From the NCBI RefSeq assembly GCF_035083965.1, contig NC_089739.1, positions 7,428,001 to 7,492,000 of the forward strand: a stretch of 64,000 nt of DNA. Direction: 5' to 3'. The notes beneath the pieces are model-generated. The model saw only the letters and a program-made list of their open reading frames with translations. It ran no database searches and was not told where the DNA came from. The stretch comes from Branchiostoma lanceolatum (Eukaryota > Chordata > Leptocardii > Amphioxiformes > Branchiostomatidae). Positions 43,101-53,525 of the stretch are shown piece after piece (the stretch's first letter is position 1; each line of letters opens with the position of its first letter). The translations under genes and the position numbers were made by a program.

Positions 43101-46100
43101 TCACTTCTATTTAGAATCAGAGCTCGCTTCTATTTAGAATTAGAGCTCGCTTCTATTTAGAATTAGAACTCACGTCTGTCTATTTAGAAATCTAATTAGA
43201 GGCGGTGTCATTAATTAGTCATGAAAGATCAATAAACCTACCCCAACATCCGAGCTCATCAAATTTGGCTGTCGAGTCCGCTCCGCATTCTTCTAGTAGT
43301 ATTTCCTCGCAGACAGGACTGAAAGATAGATACATCTGTCACCTTTGAGTTATAGTCTACTAACATAGGTTAAGGTCCCATAGCCTTTTTGAGGCCGATG
43401 GGGAAGTGAGTTGGGTTTTGGGTATGGTATTGGAAGACGGAGCCATCCCTCTTGTTCCAACACGTTAAACTTTTTAACTTCCCAATCAAACTAGGTACCA
43501 ACAACAATACTGTTACCATCACCATTATCATCATCATCATTATCATCACCTTTATCATTACTATAATCATCATTACCATCATATCATTACCATCATCATC
43601 ATCATCATCATCATCATCACTACTATCATTACAACTATCATCATCATCATCATCATCATTATCGTTACTATAATCATCATCATCATCATCATCATCCATC
43701 CTCTTTATAGAGGTGCAGCATTAACAAAGTTCATCCTCCAGTTCAATTTTTCTTGATATCACAACTTTCTAATAATCTATCAAATGATATGAAAAAAAAT
43801 TGATTTACTTGTCGTTGTACTGAAACTTTCGCGGCATACATCTGCCCAGCACCGCACAGAGTCGTCCCTTCGGTTCGCACCTCCCAGCGCAGAGCACCTC
43901 GTGAGCTGCACACCCTAGATGTTGGGGTAAAATACAAAGCGTCATTAGTCTGATATATCTATATTTTACCCATCCAAACACAATTCCAATTGTAAAAAAT
44001 CATTCCCTGATTCTGAACACTATTCACATACAGGTAAAGAAACATGTTCTTGGTGCTGAACACCATCCACACAAGGTAAACACACCTGTCCCTGGTGCTG
44101 AACACCATCCACACACATGTGAACAAACTTGTCCTTTGCTGAATACCATCCACACACATGTGAACAAACCTGTCCCTGGTGCTGAACACCATCCACACAC
44201 ATGTGAACAAACTTGTCCTTTGCTGAATACCATCCACACACAGGTAAACACACCTGTCCCTGGTGCTGAACACCATCTAAACATAGGTAAACACACCTGT
44301 CCTTGGTGCTGAACACCACACTTCATATCTTACCTTGCATGACGAGTACCTCTGCTCGAAGTGCGATCTGGTTGTGGAAGCCAATAGGTTCGATGCGAGT
44401 GTGCAGAGCAAATACTGGGCTGTCCAGCAGGTTACGTACATAGCGATAGCTGTCCGTATTGCCTTCGAACACCTGAAACAGGAAATACGTTTAGGTATTG
44501 TACACAAATATATTTGTACACATGTCCAAAAATAGCTGTGTCTTGTTTTTAAAGGAAACAAACAAACAGAAATTATCAAATACAGACAAGATGGCGACGC
44601 ATCCCAAATCAGCGCCGCCATAAAACAAAAAAAATGATCAAACGGTAAAAGAAATTTTGATACATAAACGAACAAAAATGTATGCAATTAAAAGATCACT
44701 TGAGGGCCATCTTCAGCTTTCTACGAGCGCAAATCCAAACCACCCCGGCCCTCCCCCAGGTATTTCTGCAGTAGGACACGGAATATTTGATGTCCCTTGC
44801 CAACGGTCGACCCCAAGACAAGCTAAAGTCGACATGTTTTTTCTAGGGTCGGCCAGGTATCTGGAAATACACAATTTTCCTATTATGGTCTTACCACTTC
44901 TTCGTCATCACTGTTTGTGTACCCTGTCCATGTTTGGCCGTCAAGACTGAATCCCAGGCTGTATGACGTCACCCAGGCGTCCATGTTGTAAGCCCCCTGG
45001 GTGATGACTCCGGCCACACGGTACAGTACGTCATGGGTGATCTGGAATAGGAAGGAGAAAGCGTACTTAGCTTACTGTAAATTGGTAATTCATACCATGT
45101 GAAGTGTGGGCTTACATACATACAAACACATTCACTGGCAGGCAGAGAGAAACACTCACGCACACACGGACACACACACGCGCGCGCGCGCGCGCACGCA
45201 CACACACACGGGCACGTCGTAAACAACACTTCTGGGCCTAGGATTGAAGGTGGGCTCCACCAGGCCATCTTTCGGGTTATGGATAGTAGAACTCTGCAAA
45301 TGTGACCCTATGATGGCCAGCAAGACAGTGTTGAAGTAACAAGAACAGTACCTGTAGCCAGTTCATTTTGCGCCCTAACGGGTCGGGAGACCAACAGGCT
45401 CCCTGCTGCAGTCCTCTCCCGTTGTTCAGGCGTGCCAGGTACGGGTAGAACGCGTCATGGCGCGACGAGGCGCTCATGTCGTAGTCGGAGACCCGCTTGA
45501 ATACCCGGGGATGTAAGGGGTCAGGGTCGGCCACCAGTGAAGTGTACTCTCCCTGCTCCAACCAAGTGTCTTCGTCTGAAAAACATTACACTTCTGCTGT
45601 TTAGATTTGTCTTAAAGTGCTCTCTGTAAAACCTCTGTAAGACGCTAACGATGTCCAAACTCCTATGGGTAGTAACTGATAACTATAGACAGGTTTGACT
45701 GTCACTGTTTGTCGTCGTTACCCCCAACAGAAGCCATCATGTCTACATTGAATTTCTTATATGGACGTCAGCATTTCTGCTAGACCTGCACCCGTTTAGC
45801 GAAAGAAAGTGAAGAAGTGATCTCGAACCAGTTTAGCTCACTAGAGAGGTGTTCTTCCTCTGGTTGTGACAGTGAAGACTGACGCTTACAGGTTCATTGT
45901 ACAGGGGAAATCCCCCTAGCTCTTTTCGACAAGCACAGTGAACAGTAGCGCGCATGTCGGGTGAGTGACACAGCGGGGATGCGCACTCACAGCTTCTTGG
46001 TCCAGGGGCAGGGGCACTAACCACTGGACCACGCACGCTACTAACCGTTTGTGACGTACACCTCCATTTTCAGGGCGACCCAACCGTGGTAACCGGTCGG

Positions 46101-49100
46101 GTAAAGGCGGAGGTAGCGTGACGTCACAGGGTTGTCCAGAGGGCGACTGACTTTGCTGTGCGGGTCTTTGTTTCCCTGGAACACCTGTGCAAAAGGTAAA
46201 GATACAGGTAAAGAAAGGATTCAGACAGTTAGAAAATTTGGCTCGTCTGTGTGTCCGTTTCAATGTGTGTGTGTGTGTGGGTGTGTTTATGTGTGTGTGT
46301 GAATGTATGTGTGTTTGCATATGTATGTGTTTGGATATATATATGTGTGTGTCTCTCTTTCAGTGTAATGTGTGTGTCTCTGTGTATTTGTATGTGCAAT
46401 GTGTGTGCGCGAGCGTGTCCCAGTCTGCATTTTTCTACACTGCAGGTTCTGTATGTTCCGCCAGAGGGGGTGAAGATCAACCCGCCATACCTGCACGTTC
46501 CCGTCACTGCCCCCGTACGGCGTCCACGAATCACCGTCCATGCTGAAGGTCAGGGTGAATGACGTCACCCAGCTGCCCATGTCCCAGGCATACCCCCCTC
46601 CGCTGATGACCACTCCGGTCACGTTGGTGGTCTTGCCGAGGTAAACCTGCGTCGTAAGGTACATGAATTAAGGCTTCATTTGATAGAGTAGCCTCAAAAC
46701 ACTGCTACAGGGGTGCCTACGTATACATACGAATTTTACGGAATTCATACGAATTTTACGGAATTCATACGATCCACTACTAAGAAACATACGGCTATCA
46801 ATCCCTCCCTGTAAGAAATATACTGAAACCTGGCCTGTGTGTCACTAGGCACTACAAGGGTCTGAACGAACGGTCTAGCCGATAAAAAAGTCGTCATGAA
46901 CCTCAGCAATAAACATGATTTCGTTACGTACCTGGATCCACTGATCCTCCGTCGAACTCGGCGCCCAGCAGGTCTCTACAGTCGGAGGGGAGAGCCGAGC
47001 CTGGAACGGTGCGAACTCCGCCTTCAGCTCGGAAGAGGCGGCGACGTAAACATCGGGGATGTAGCGACTCGCCATTCCGAGCGGGAACCCGGGAGGCGCG
47101 GGGTCTATCAGGAAAAAAAAATGAGTACTGCATGTTACTCAGAATTCAAGCTTCCTCTAGTAACTACGGCAGATTTCACCCCCTTACCCACAATGCCTTG
47201 CGAACCTTCCAGACCCCCCCCCTAGACACACACAGCGACAGAGTCACAAATTTAACCCCCCCCCCCTCACACACATGCGTTCTACTGCAGTGCCATGGAA
47301 AGCCGCTAGGAGGGCCATAATCATTTTTATCTTCCATACACCTGCCCACATACCAAATACCACAACTTATTGAGTTACTCTAGCTGTCCACAAACATACA
47401 AACTCTCACCGGTGGCGATGAAAACTCCCTTTTGCCAGTTGGATACGGTCTTATAGCCACTGATAGATCTGCTTGGAGATTAACAGAAGCCCACAAAACA
47501 TCATAATAATTTAGTTGGCGTAGGTGACATAAATACCTCCACAGTCTATCTCATCCTCCCCGCCGCTGCAATCCTGACGTCTGTTGCAGACCTGGTTCTC
47601 AGGGATGCAGGCACCGTCCTGGCAGGGGAACTGGCGAACGCTGCAACCTGTAGGGACGCAGTATTTCAGTACATCCACTTTGTACATCAAGGGTGTAGTG
47701 GTCTGCGCCTTTGCTACTCTGCCACATCTGGTTCAAATTACTTGGACCAGAAGGACTGGGGTTCTAGTCCCAGGTAGGGCACCTCTGGACAAGAGGCGCA
47801 TTGAGTCATACCAAAGACTTTATAAAAATGGTACATACTTATGAAACAGTATGGAAGTTAAACACACTCCACTGCCAGTGGACTAGCCCCCTGCTGCAGT
47901 GATTGCATCACAGTGTGGCCCCAGGGCTATGAAACGGAGATGGGCACCGCCCTATACATCAATTATGGTGTGGGAGGATTTTAACTACTTTGTACATCAC
48001 ATACTTTGTGTCAAAATATAACCTCTTCACCAACATTAAGACATTGGAATGGCAGCGGCTTCTAGTTCAGTTGAGCTCCTGGTTTCAATTAGTTGATAAC
48101 TGGAAAACCACGTTTCGAATCCGGGGAAGGGTATCCTGGTAGGTGCTGTACCGTATTTTGGAAGAGACGTGAAATGGGGTCCCGTGTTCGAGGAGGTGCC
48201 TCGAGCACACTACAGCAGCCTCATTACTCAGATGGGTACCTATCGGCTGTTATGATACAACAAGGTGAATAGTTATTAAACACTCACCCCCTATGGTACA
48301 GTTTTTCTCGTCTTCTCCGTTCGGACAGTCTTCATGCCCGTCGCAGACAAGGTACAGGGGCAAGCAGGCGCCACCACACTCCAGCTGGAGATCGTTACAG
48401 GGCGCTGCAAGTATAGGAGAGGATAGAGTTAAATATTACACACGATGGATTATATGCTGTCATTTGTATCTCACCATGCTTGACAAAATGGTTTACAGTA
48501 ATGACCGTAACAGACGTTACCATTGTTCGGTGCTTTCTACGTTATTTACTTGACCTGCTGTACAGATTTTAGTCCCAACGTCCGTCCTCTTATACCTAAA
48601 CAATGTAGAGAGCGAGAGAGAAGGCGAGGAGGGGTATAGAGAGGTAGATAGATAGATACTAAGATAGATAAATAGATAGAAATAGGTATATATATATATA
48701 AAGAGGCAGAGAGAGAGAGAGGCAGAGAGAAAGAGGTTTAAATGGGGTAGGGAATTTCCCGAGCAGCCTTCGTAACCCCTGCTTCTCCTAATGGGTCAGT
48801 GAAGTCATGCTTGTCTTGAGCATTGATCATGATGTTTCTGGCCTAGGGTGAAGAGATGCTGCTACAGTAACAACTGAGCCGCCTTTCTTCGTAAATCGAT
48901 GGCAACATCAGGCTCTGATGAATTGATTAGAAAAAAAAGAGACGGAGAGATAGATACTAAGATATAAATATATAGAGAGAGGTAGATATAGATACAGATA
49001 AAGAGAGGCAGTGAGAGAGAGAGAGGGACAGAGAGAGAAACAACACAGTACTTCACTCCCTCAACAATCCGTGACATGATAACTTACGCTGGCAGTTATT

Positions 49101-49269
49101 TTCGTCTTCGAAAGCTTCAGAACAGTCCTTGTCTCCATCACATACCGAACCTGGCTCGATACACTCACCATTGTTGCACTCCCACAGCCCTCTGTCTCTA
49201 CAAGACACTAAACACAAAATGAATCATTGAAAATGCGAGATATCAAAGCCAGTAGTTCCACTGCAGTAC

Positions 49270-49342
<73 letters not shown>

Positions 49343-52300
49343 TCACTCACTCACTCACTCACTCACATGCACACACAAACAACACAAACACACACACAGA
49401 TATAGATTAAGTAGATTTGTTAATTAAAAAGATTTCTCCCATCAGAGTGGATAAGTTTTACAACTTCAAGCCGAGTAAGCCGTATGGTATGTTGTCTACC
49501 TAAGATGTAACTCTATCGTTGAATTATTCTTCTGGCGTATTTTTCTCTCTATTTGACCACTTTTAAGTTGGGCAAGGTATTTTGAAGTAATCAAATGGTT
49601 GTTAAGTATGCATGCGAAGGTCAGCAACATGCCCTGTTTTACGACTAGGAGATTGGTACCCCTATAAAAAGGGAAATGTACCGGTAGTCCCATAAACTTT
49701 GTGAGACCGTAGGGACAGTTGAGGTGAGGTCAAGGGATGGGTGAGGTGAGGGACAGTTGGTTGTTAAAACGCCGTGTATGGGGTATTTTATTGTAAGGCG
49801 GAGCCCATCCCTGTCCTACCATCGCATTTTAACCCCCAGCCGAAATTAGGTACCCATTTGTACACCTCAGGTCCTGGGTGGGGTGAAGAAATCAGTGTTA
49901 TGTAGCATTGTTTCACGCTTCAAGAAATGCAGACAAAACTTACAACACATCAGTTCGTCCGACCCGTCGTCACAGTCGTCAAGGCCGTCGCAAGTCGCGG
50001 CTGGCGGCACGCATCGGAGGCTGTCGTCACATCGGAACTCGGCACTGGTGCACTCTGTTTAGAGATAAATGCACGGGGTAGTCATATCATACGTATATGG
50101 CATACCTCGGTCAACATTAAACATGGTAAAATCTTAATTCACATCAACCATATACAGTATCGGCTATATGGTTAGATTAAACATTCCCATACGAGAATGA
50201 CAGTCTCTGCCACATAGGGCACATCTGTTAGCTGACAGTCTATTGCAGGGTACATCCCGGTACAGGGCAGTCGCCGGTACTGGTGTATGATACAATACAA
50301 GAAGGCTTGTACTACATGTGTTTCTTTTTAAGTGCGTACGTGTGTGTATGTGTGTGTGTGTGTGTGTGTGTGTCTCACCACAGCCCATCTCGTCGGTACC
50401 GTCGCTACAGTCGCGCACTCCGTCGCAGCGGTAGGAGCCCGACACGCACCCCCCGCTGCCGCACGGGAACTGCCCGGGCTCGCACCACTCCTGCTCCGCC
50501 GGGGGAACACCGCAGCTCTCGTCAGAGTTGTCCCCGCAGTCATTCACCCCGTCGCACACCCGTGAGAGGGGCACGCATATCCCCGATACCTAGATGGAAA
50601 TGGAGTGTAATGCGCACATGGTTGCTATCTTTGCTATGTTAGGGATGTCTGTGTGGCTCATTTAGTAGCAGCCTCACAGTTGAGCTCCTGGTATCAATCA
50701 TGGCACAGGGCATCTCGGTTGGGTCTGTATCCGTCTTTCGGAAGGGACGTAAAATAGGGGTCCAGTGTTCGAGGAGGTGCCTCTTACTTCCTGCCCTGGA
50801 ATCCAGAGCACGTGTACCGGCGCGCGCCCCGAGCTTTCCCGGGCCTACCCTCCCGGTGGCCCCGAAGATCTACCCCGCCCGACTCTCCGCTAGCCCCCAA
50901 TCTCCGCGGAGCTACAGAAACCCGAACACATTGAAAGGCGCTACAATAGCCTTATTTTACTAATGGGTACTTCAGATGAATAATAATGATAATATACCTC
51001 GCACTCAAATTCGGAACAAAATGGGCAGGACTTCTCGTCCGATCCCCCCTCACAATCCCGCCTGCCGTCGCACCACTGGTCGGACGGGACGCACTGGTCC
51101 CCGCCCCAGCAGTCCACGCACCCCGCACAGTCCTTCTCATCAGAGCCGTGCACACAGTGTACCACACCTGGGGGAATGGTGAAAATTAGCCTTTTTTTTA
51201 AAGCCGGCGTCACAATTCATGCGAGCGTCGGCCGAATTTGTACATGTAGATCGCCCGAAGCTCGCCGAATTTCAAAATCGTCCGAGCGTCAACCGTATTT
51301 TCCAATGAAAATCTCGGGTGACGTCCGTCAAACACTAATAACTAAAAATCCCCCATGGGATGGTACCATGCCCTCTTGGACATGGACGAAGTCAGAATCG
51401 ACTCCCGTAAAAAGCCAATATTTGGATCAACTTTGATTTCTAAAAATTGCCCGAAGCCTGCGTAATCGACAGGACGTCGGCCTTACTTCGGCCGAAAATG
51501 CCCATTTGAAGCTCGCCAACACGTCGGCCGAGCTGAATTTCTTATTTGTGACGGGAGCTTTAACGATCTCGCTCAATGTATAAAAAGGCCGTAGGGGGCC
51601 AATTCTAAGCATTGAACTAATGTAGCTAAGGTGAGAGATAGCGGTGTATGTTTGTTTTGAAGGTTAGTAGGTTATATTCGGGGGAAAGCAGTGGGCTGGG
51701 AGGGAGTTCCATAGTTTTGCTGTTCGTGGAAAAAAAGCTGTAACTGTAGAATGACTTTGAGGCTGGTAGTTGTACAGTATACTGGTGTGAGTCAGAGGAG
51801 AACCTGGTGGTACGCTGAAAAATTCTCTGTGGTGGGACGAGTAGTGAAAGTTCAACGGAACACTGGAACATGGAAGTAGATGTACTTTATGATCAAGGAC
51901 AAGGGATTGTCTAAAGTCATTAGAAATATGAACTTTTCAGCGTTGCTAATGTGCATGAAATGGAACATATATTGCATTAGTTTATAAAGCTGAGCTCCTT
52001 CCTCGTTGTATAAATTAATTCTACTACAAAGTGTTGCTCATCCTTTATCCTATTAGACCTTAGATCCTCCCGCAACTTTGCAATGTCTAAATATATGTGT
52101 GTTCCCTTACAATCATTAGCAATTGAGTTTGCCAATAAATAAAGCTTATGGGGTGTCCTGTAACTTAACTCCTAGCAGTATCACAGTTGAGCTCCTTGTT
52201 CCAATTAGTTGGTAATTGCAACGACCTGGTTAGATCCTGGGAAAAGCATTTCGGTTGGAGCTGCACTCGTCTTTCGGGTCCAGTGTTCCAGGAGGTACCT

Positions 52301-52649
52301 CGGGCACGTTAAAGGGGAATGGCTAGCAATCCCTCCCAGTAAAAGTTACCTTTTGAAATATACCCTGCTACTGATAGTGAAACAGCAAGGACACTTGGTG
52401 CCCTGTGTGCCGCTAGGGTCTACAAAGTGAACAACAGCAATACATACCGTCACACCACTCCTCCTTATTGATGCACTTGCTGTCTAGTCCTTCGTCGCAA
52501 AATACGGCAAACCAGAAACAGTCATCAGCTTCCGTAACAAACTCACACTCATTATCTCCCGGACTCGCGCCGTCGGGACAGTGCCAATACGACGCGGCAC
52601 ACACGGACAGCAGGCTCAGGCACGCCAACACGGCAAGGCCACGCGGCAT
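37151..52649 (-). CDS. 22-exon mosaic surface protein: LDLa, discoidin x2, giant repeat exon, predicted GPI anchor
   Basis: Exons, 5' to 3' on the minus strand: 52649-52448, 51167-50998, 50589-50379, 50054-49944, 49207-49088, 48404-48288, 47647-47537, 47104-46932, 46646-46491, 46184-46046, 45575-45352, 45041-44895, 44472-44334, 43914-43809, 43318-43242, 42748-40772, 40432-40313, 39928-39800, 39222-39082, 38335-38162, 37771-37577, 37239-37151. Every phase agrees; total 1675 residues. Order: signal peptide (1-19); LDLa 1-8 (~22-347); discoidin 1 (~348-503) and 2 (~504-673), each in three exons; a cysteine-rich module (674-~745); repeat exon (735-1393) ending in the second half of an LDLa; four more LDLa (1394-1581), the second degenerate; acidic Pro/Gly linker (1582-1646); C-terminal GSGG then hydrophobic [14 protein letters not shown], as in GPI signals. 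LDLa modules bind calcium and ligands; discoidin domains bind glycans, lipid or collagen. Function unknown. The 38161 donor (gtcaga) is weakest. Confidence 0.88.
38745..39016 (-). mobile_element. tRNA-derived SINE, family C, minus strand (full length)
   Basis: On the minus strand the head has A-box-like tggcgtattggttagggtg and B-box-like gggttcaaatccc. The body holds gcaccc/ggagcc marks shared with 43375-43500 and 49685-49910, and the end is gccccataaaagcc. It occupies an intron of the mosaic surface gene. Confidence 0.7.
39560..39790 (+). mobile_element. SINE family A copy, diverged head
   Basis: B-box-like cccaggttcaaatt followed by ggcatctcggttggggcttc, cgtctttcggaaagg, ttgcctcgagcatgttaaag and accctgctatag. 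Inserted on the opposite strand to the host gene, ending ~10 bp from the donor of exon 39928-39800. Confidence 0.7.
40073..40258 (+). pseudogene. Fragment of a LINE reverse-transcriptase C terminus
   Basis: The plus-strand frame reads [16 protein letters not shown], then an in-frame TAG, then [20 protein letters not shown]. This is the conserved end of ORF2 in many animal non-LTR retrotransposons (GRPRxRWxDxIxxWTG...DRxxWRxLV). The rest of the element is absent. It sits antisense in an intron of the mosaic surface gene. Confidence 0.75.
40772..42748 (-). CDS. Giant repeat exon inside the mosaic surface protein (exon 16)
   Basis: Exon of 1977 bp, 659 codons, no stop. It lacks ATG, GTG and TTG codons over its 5' two thirds, so start-based ORF finders miss it. 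Encoded order: cysteine-rich end ([12 protein letters not shown]); about sixteen 14-residue units [14 protein letters not shown]; about fourteen 10-11-residue units [10 protein letters not shown]; a basic Ser/Arg segment (~41160-41330); four 30-residue units ASERYHDTQ...[10 protein letters not shown] bounded by RSKR/RLKR; then [16 protein letters not shown], the second half of an LDLa. Each dibasic site fits the furin motif R-X-K-R and three are preceded by Gly or Ser. Long plus-strand Pro-rich frames here are artefacts of stop-free repeats. Confidence 0.85.
42900..43190 (+). repeat. Intronic 23-bp minisatellite, ~12 copies
   Basis: Unit cttctatttagaattagagctca with point changes, directly following the giant repeat exon in its upstream intron. 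Contiguous repeats without spacers rule out a CRISPR array. Confidence 0.9.
43375..43500 (-). mobile_element. SINE family C, 3' fragment
   Basis: Shares the tail order gtcccatagcc...ggggaagtgag...ggcggagcc-like block with 38745-39016 and 49685-49910. The tRNA-like head is missing, replaced by a TCA microsatellite. Confidence 0.55.
43510..43700 (+). repeat. TCA/ATC trinucleotide microsatellite
   Basis: Imperfect (atc)n run of ~190 bp in the intron between exons 43914-43809 and 43318-43242. It gives an Asp-rich frame on the other strand that is not a gene. Confidence 0.95.
44030..44330 (+). repeat. Intronic minisatellite, ~41-43-bp unit, ~7 copies
   Basis: Unit contains ctggtgctgaacaccatcca and cacatgtgaacaaac or caggtaaacacac. 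Two unit types alternate (43 and 41 bp), indicating higher-order duplication. Ends next to the donor of exon 44472-44334. Confidence 0.9.
45125..45215 (+). repeat. CA/CG dinucleotide microsatellite
   Basis: cacacacgcgcgcgcgcgcgc run in the intron between exons 45575-45352 and 45041-44895. A (cg) run can adopt Z-DNA. Confidence 0.9.
45780..46043 (-). mobile_element. tRNA-derived SINE abutting the end of exon 46184-46046
   Basis: On the minus strand it begins gtagcgtgcgtggtccagtg, an A-box-like tRNA head, followed by gttagtgcccctg and a Gly/Ala-neutral body. It begins within the donor of the discoidin-1 last exon (gttagtagcgtg), so the functional splice donor overlaps the insertion boundary. 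Confidence 0.6.
46255..46420 (+). repeat. GT-rich microsatellite
   Basis: Imperfect (gt)n with ta interruptions in the intron between exons 46646-46491 and 46184-46046. Confidence 0.9.
46796..46878 (+). mobile_element. SINE family A, 3' tail fragment
   Basis: tcaatccctccctgtaagaaatatactgaaac... then cactaggcactacaagggtctgaacgaac matches the 3' end of the copy at 16001-16305. Confidence 0.6.
47695..47975 (+). mobile_element. tRNA-derived SINE, family D
   Basis: B-box-like ggggttctagtcccagg and a distinct body (cactgccagtggactagccc, gtgattgcatcacagtg, gagatgggcaccgcc). Different from family A. In an intron, opposite in strand to the host gene. Confidence limited by having one copy in the window. 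Confidence 0.5.
48050..48275 (+). mobile_element. SINE family A copy
   Basis: gttgagctcctggtttcaat, cgtttcgaatccgg (B-box-like), then ttttggaagagacgtgaaat, gtcccgtgttcgaggaggtg and cctcgagcac. Ends just before the donor of exon 48404-48288. Confidence 0.7.
48615..49045 (+). repeat. GA/GATA-rich simple sequence
   Basis: Two blocks (48610-48740 and 48935-49040) of gagaga, gatagata and tatata units in one intron. The order aggcagagagagag is repeated in both, suggesting a ~315-bp duplication. Confidence 0.8.
49273..49400 (+). repeat. CA then TCAC microsatellite
   Basis: (ac) run of ~65 bp, then (tcac) x ~8, then acaaacac. Intronic. Confidence 0.95.
49450..49680. mobile_element. Partial copy of the MITE-like element seen at 53048-53525
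   Basis: Shares tctatttg(a/g)ccacttttaa, then aagtaatcaaa...gttgt and catgcc(c/t)tgttttacg with 53450-53625. The terminal repeats are incomplete. Confidence 0.55.
49685..49910 (-). mobile_element. SINE family C, 5'-truncated copy
   Basis: gtcccataaactttgtgagac at one end and the ggcggagcccatcc, aattaggtacccatttgtac and cctgggtggggtgaag blocks shared with 38745-39016 in the same orientation. Confidence 0.65.
50642..50960 (+). mobile_element. SINE family A copy with internal insertion
   Basis: Head gggatgtctgtgtggctcat and body ggcatctcggttgggtctgt, cgtctttcggaagggacgta, gtgttcgaggaggtgcctc. A GC-rich block of ~130 bp (50800-50920) then separates it from acattgaaaggcgctacaat. Confidence 0.65.
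52150..52445 (+). mobile_element. SINE family A copy next to exon 1 of the mosaic surface gene
   Basis: tgtcctgtaacttaactcct head, then cctggttagatcctgg, cggttggagctgcactcgtc, taccctgctactgatag and ccgctagggtctacaaagtg. Its end meets the donor region of exon 52649-52448. Confidence 0.75.
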
Positions 52650-52682
52650 GATCGGGGGATATGGGGAACGTATCTAGTATAT

Positions 52683-52885
52683 AGCCGGTATAACCGTCCT
52701 TCGGCGTAGCACACCAGCTTTGCAGGCACGCAGCGCGACAGGAGCTAGTTATATTACACTCCGAACGACCTGTCGCACCTAACCTTTGCACATCTAGCTG
52801 CAAGCGTTGTTTAAAGCTATCTAATGAGGATGCCACTACAGTACTCTTGGCGGCAACGAGTTCCACTCTACGACAGTGGATTTAT
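52683..52885 (+). repeat. Interspersed repeat family B, copy 3
   Basis: Begins gccggtataaccgtccttcg and ends ggcaacgagttccactctac. It lies ~35 bp upstream of the mosaic surface gene's start codon (opposite strand), as copy 1 lies ~40 bp before the leucine-rich-repeat start. Confidence 0.8.
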
Positions 52886-53047
52886 GGAAAGTGTTGCGTG
52901 TCGCGGTACTGGATCTATGTCATCATTAAGCGCTTGTGAAGCGTTAAAAAATGTCGTAAAGGAGGTACATGCACGCCAACACAGTCAGACGACGCATCGT
53001 AGGTGGAAAAATGTTGGTGTCACAGTAATGGGCATACCTTAGGCTTA

Positions 53048-53525
53048 GTCTCTACCAGACTTCTTGGGTTGCTGAAAAATAATTATAAAGATTGTAACAA
53101 TACCCAATATGCCAGAGGAATAAGCCGTGTGTTGGTAACCTAACATGTAACTCTTCCCTCCTTCAGAATTCCTTCAGACCCTTGCAGTGCCTGGTGTTAC
53201 ATAGGAGAGCAAGTTCCTTGTTTCAGTAGCAGGGTATATTTTTTAAAGGGAGAGGTTGCTAGCCCTTCATCTTTAACGTGATCGAGGCACCTTCTCAAAA
53301 ACGGGACCCCCATTCTATGTCCCTTCTGAAAGATGGGTGCAGCCCCAACCGAGATATCTTGACCAGGATGGAACCGGGGGTTCCCAGTTAGCAACTAATT
53401 GGAACCAGGAGTTCAACTGTTTGGCTGCTACCAATCTAACTCCATGGCCAGCTTATTCCTCATTATCTCTATTTGGCCACTTTTGACTTTTTCTAGCAGC
53501 CCAAAGAGTCTGGTAGAGACTAGAT
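53048..53525. mobile_element. MITE-like element with ~40-bp terminal inverted repeats, interrupted by a SINE
   Basis: Left end tagtctctaccagacttctt and right end (reverse complement) tagtctctaccagactcttt; the match continues through gggctgctagaaaaa. Removing the nested SINE leaves a ~240-bp element. No coding capacity. Confidence 0.75.
53206..53447 (-). mobile_element. SINE family A, minus strand, nested in a MITE-like element
   Basis: Reverse-complement order of the family A marks: gtttcagtagcagggtatat, gcaccttctcaaaaacggga, cccttctgaaagatgggtgc, agccccaaccgagatatctt, aaccaggagttcaac. Flanked on both sides by halves of the 53048-53525 element, so it inserted later. Confidence 0.8.

Noticed and set aside
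42900-43190. CRISPR-like regular repeats of 23 bp
   Set aside because: Units are contiguous without unique spacers, in an intron of an animal gene. It is a minisatellite.
43370-43699. Asp-rich minus-strand frame
   Set aside because: Translation of the TCA microsatellite; no conserved domain or splice support.
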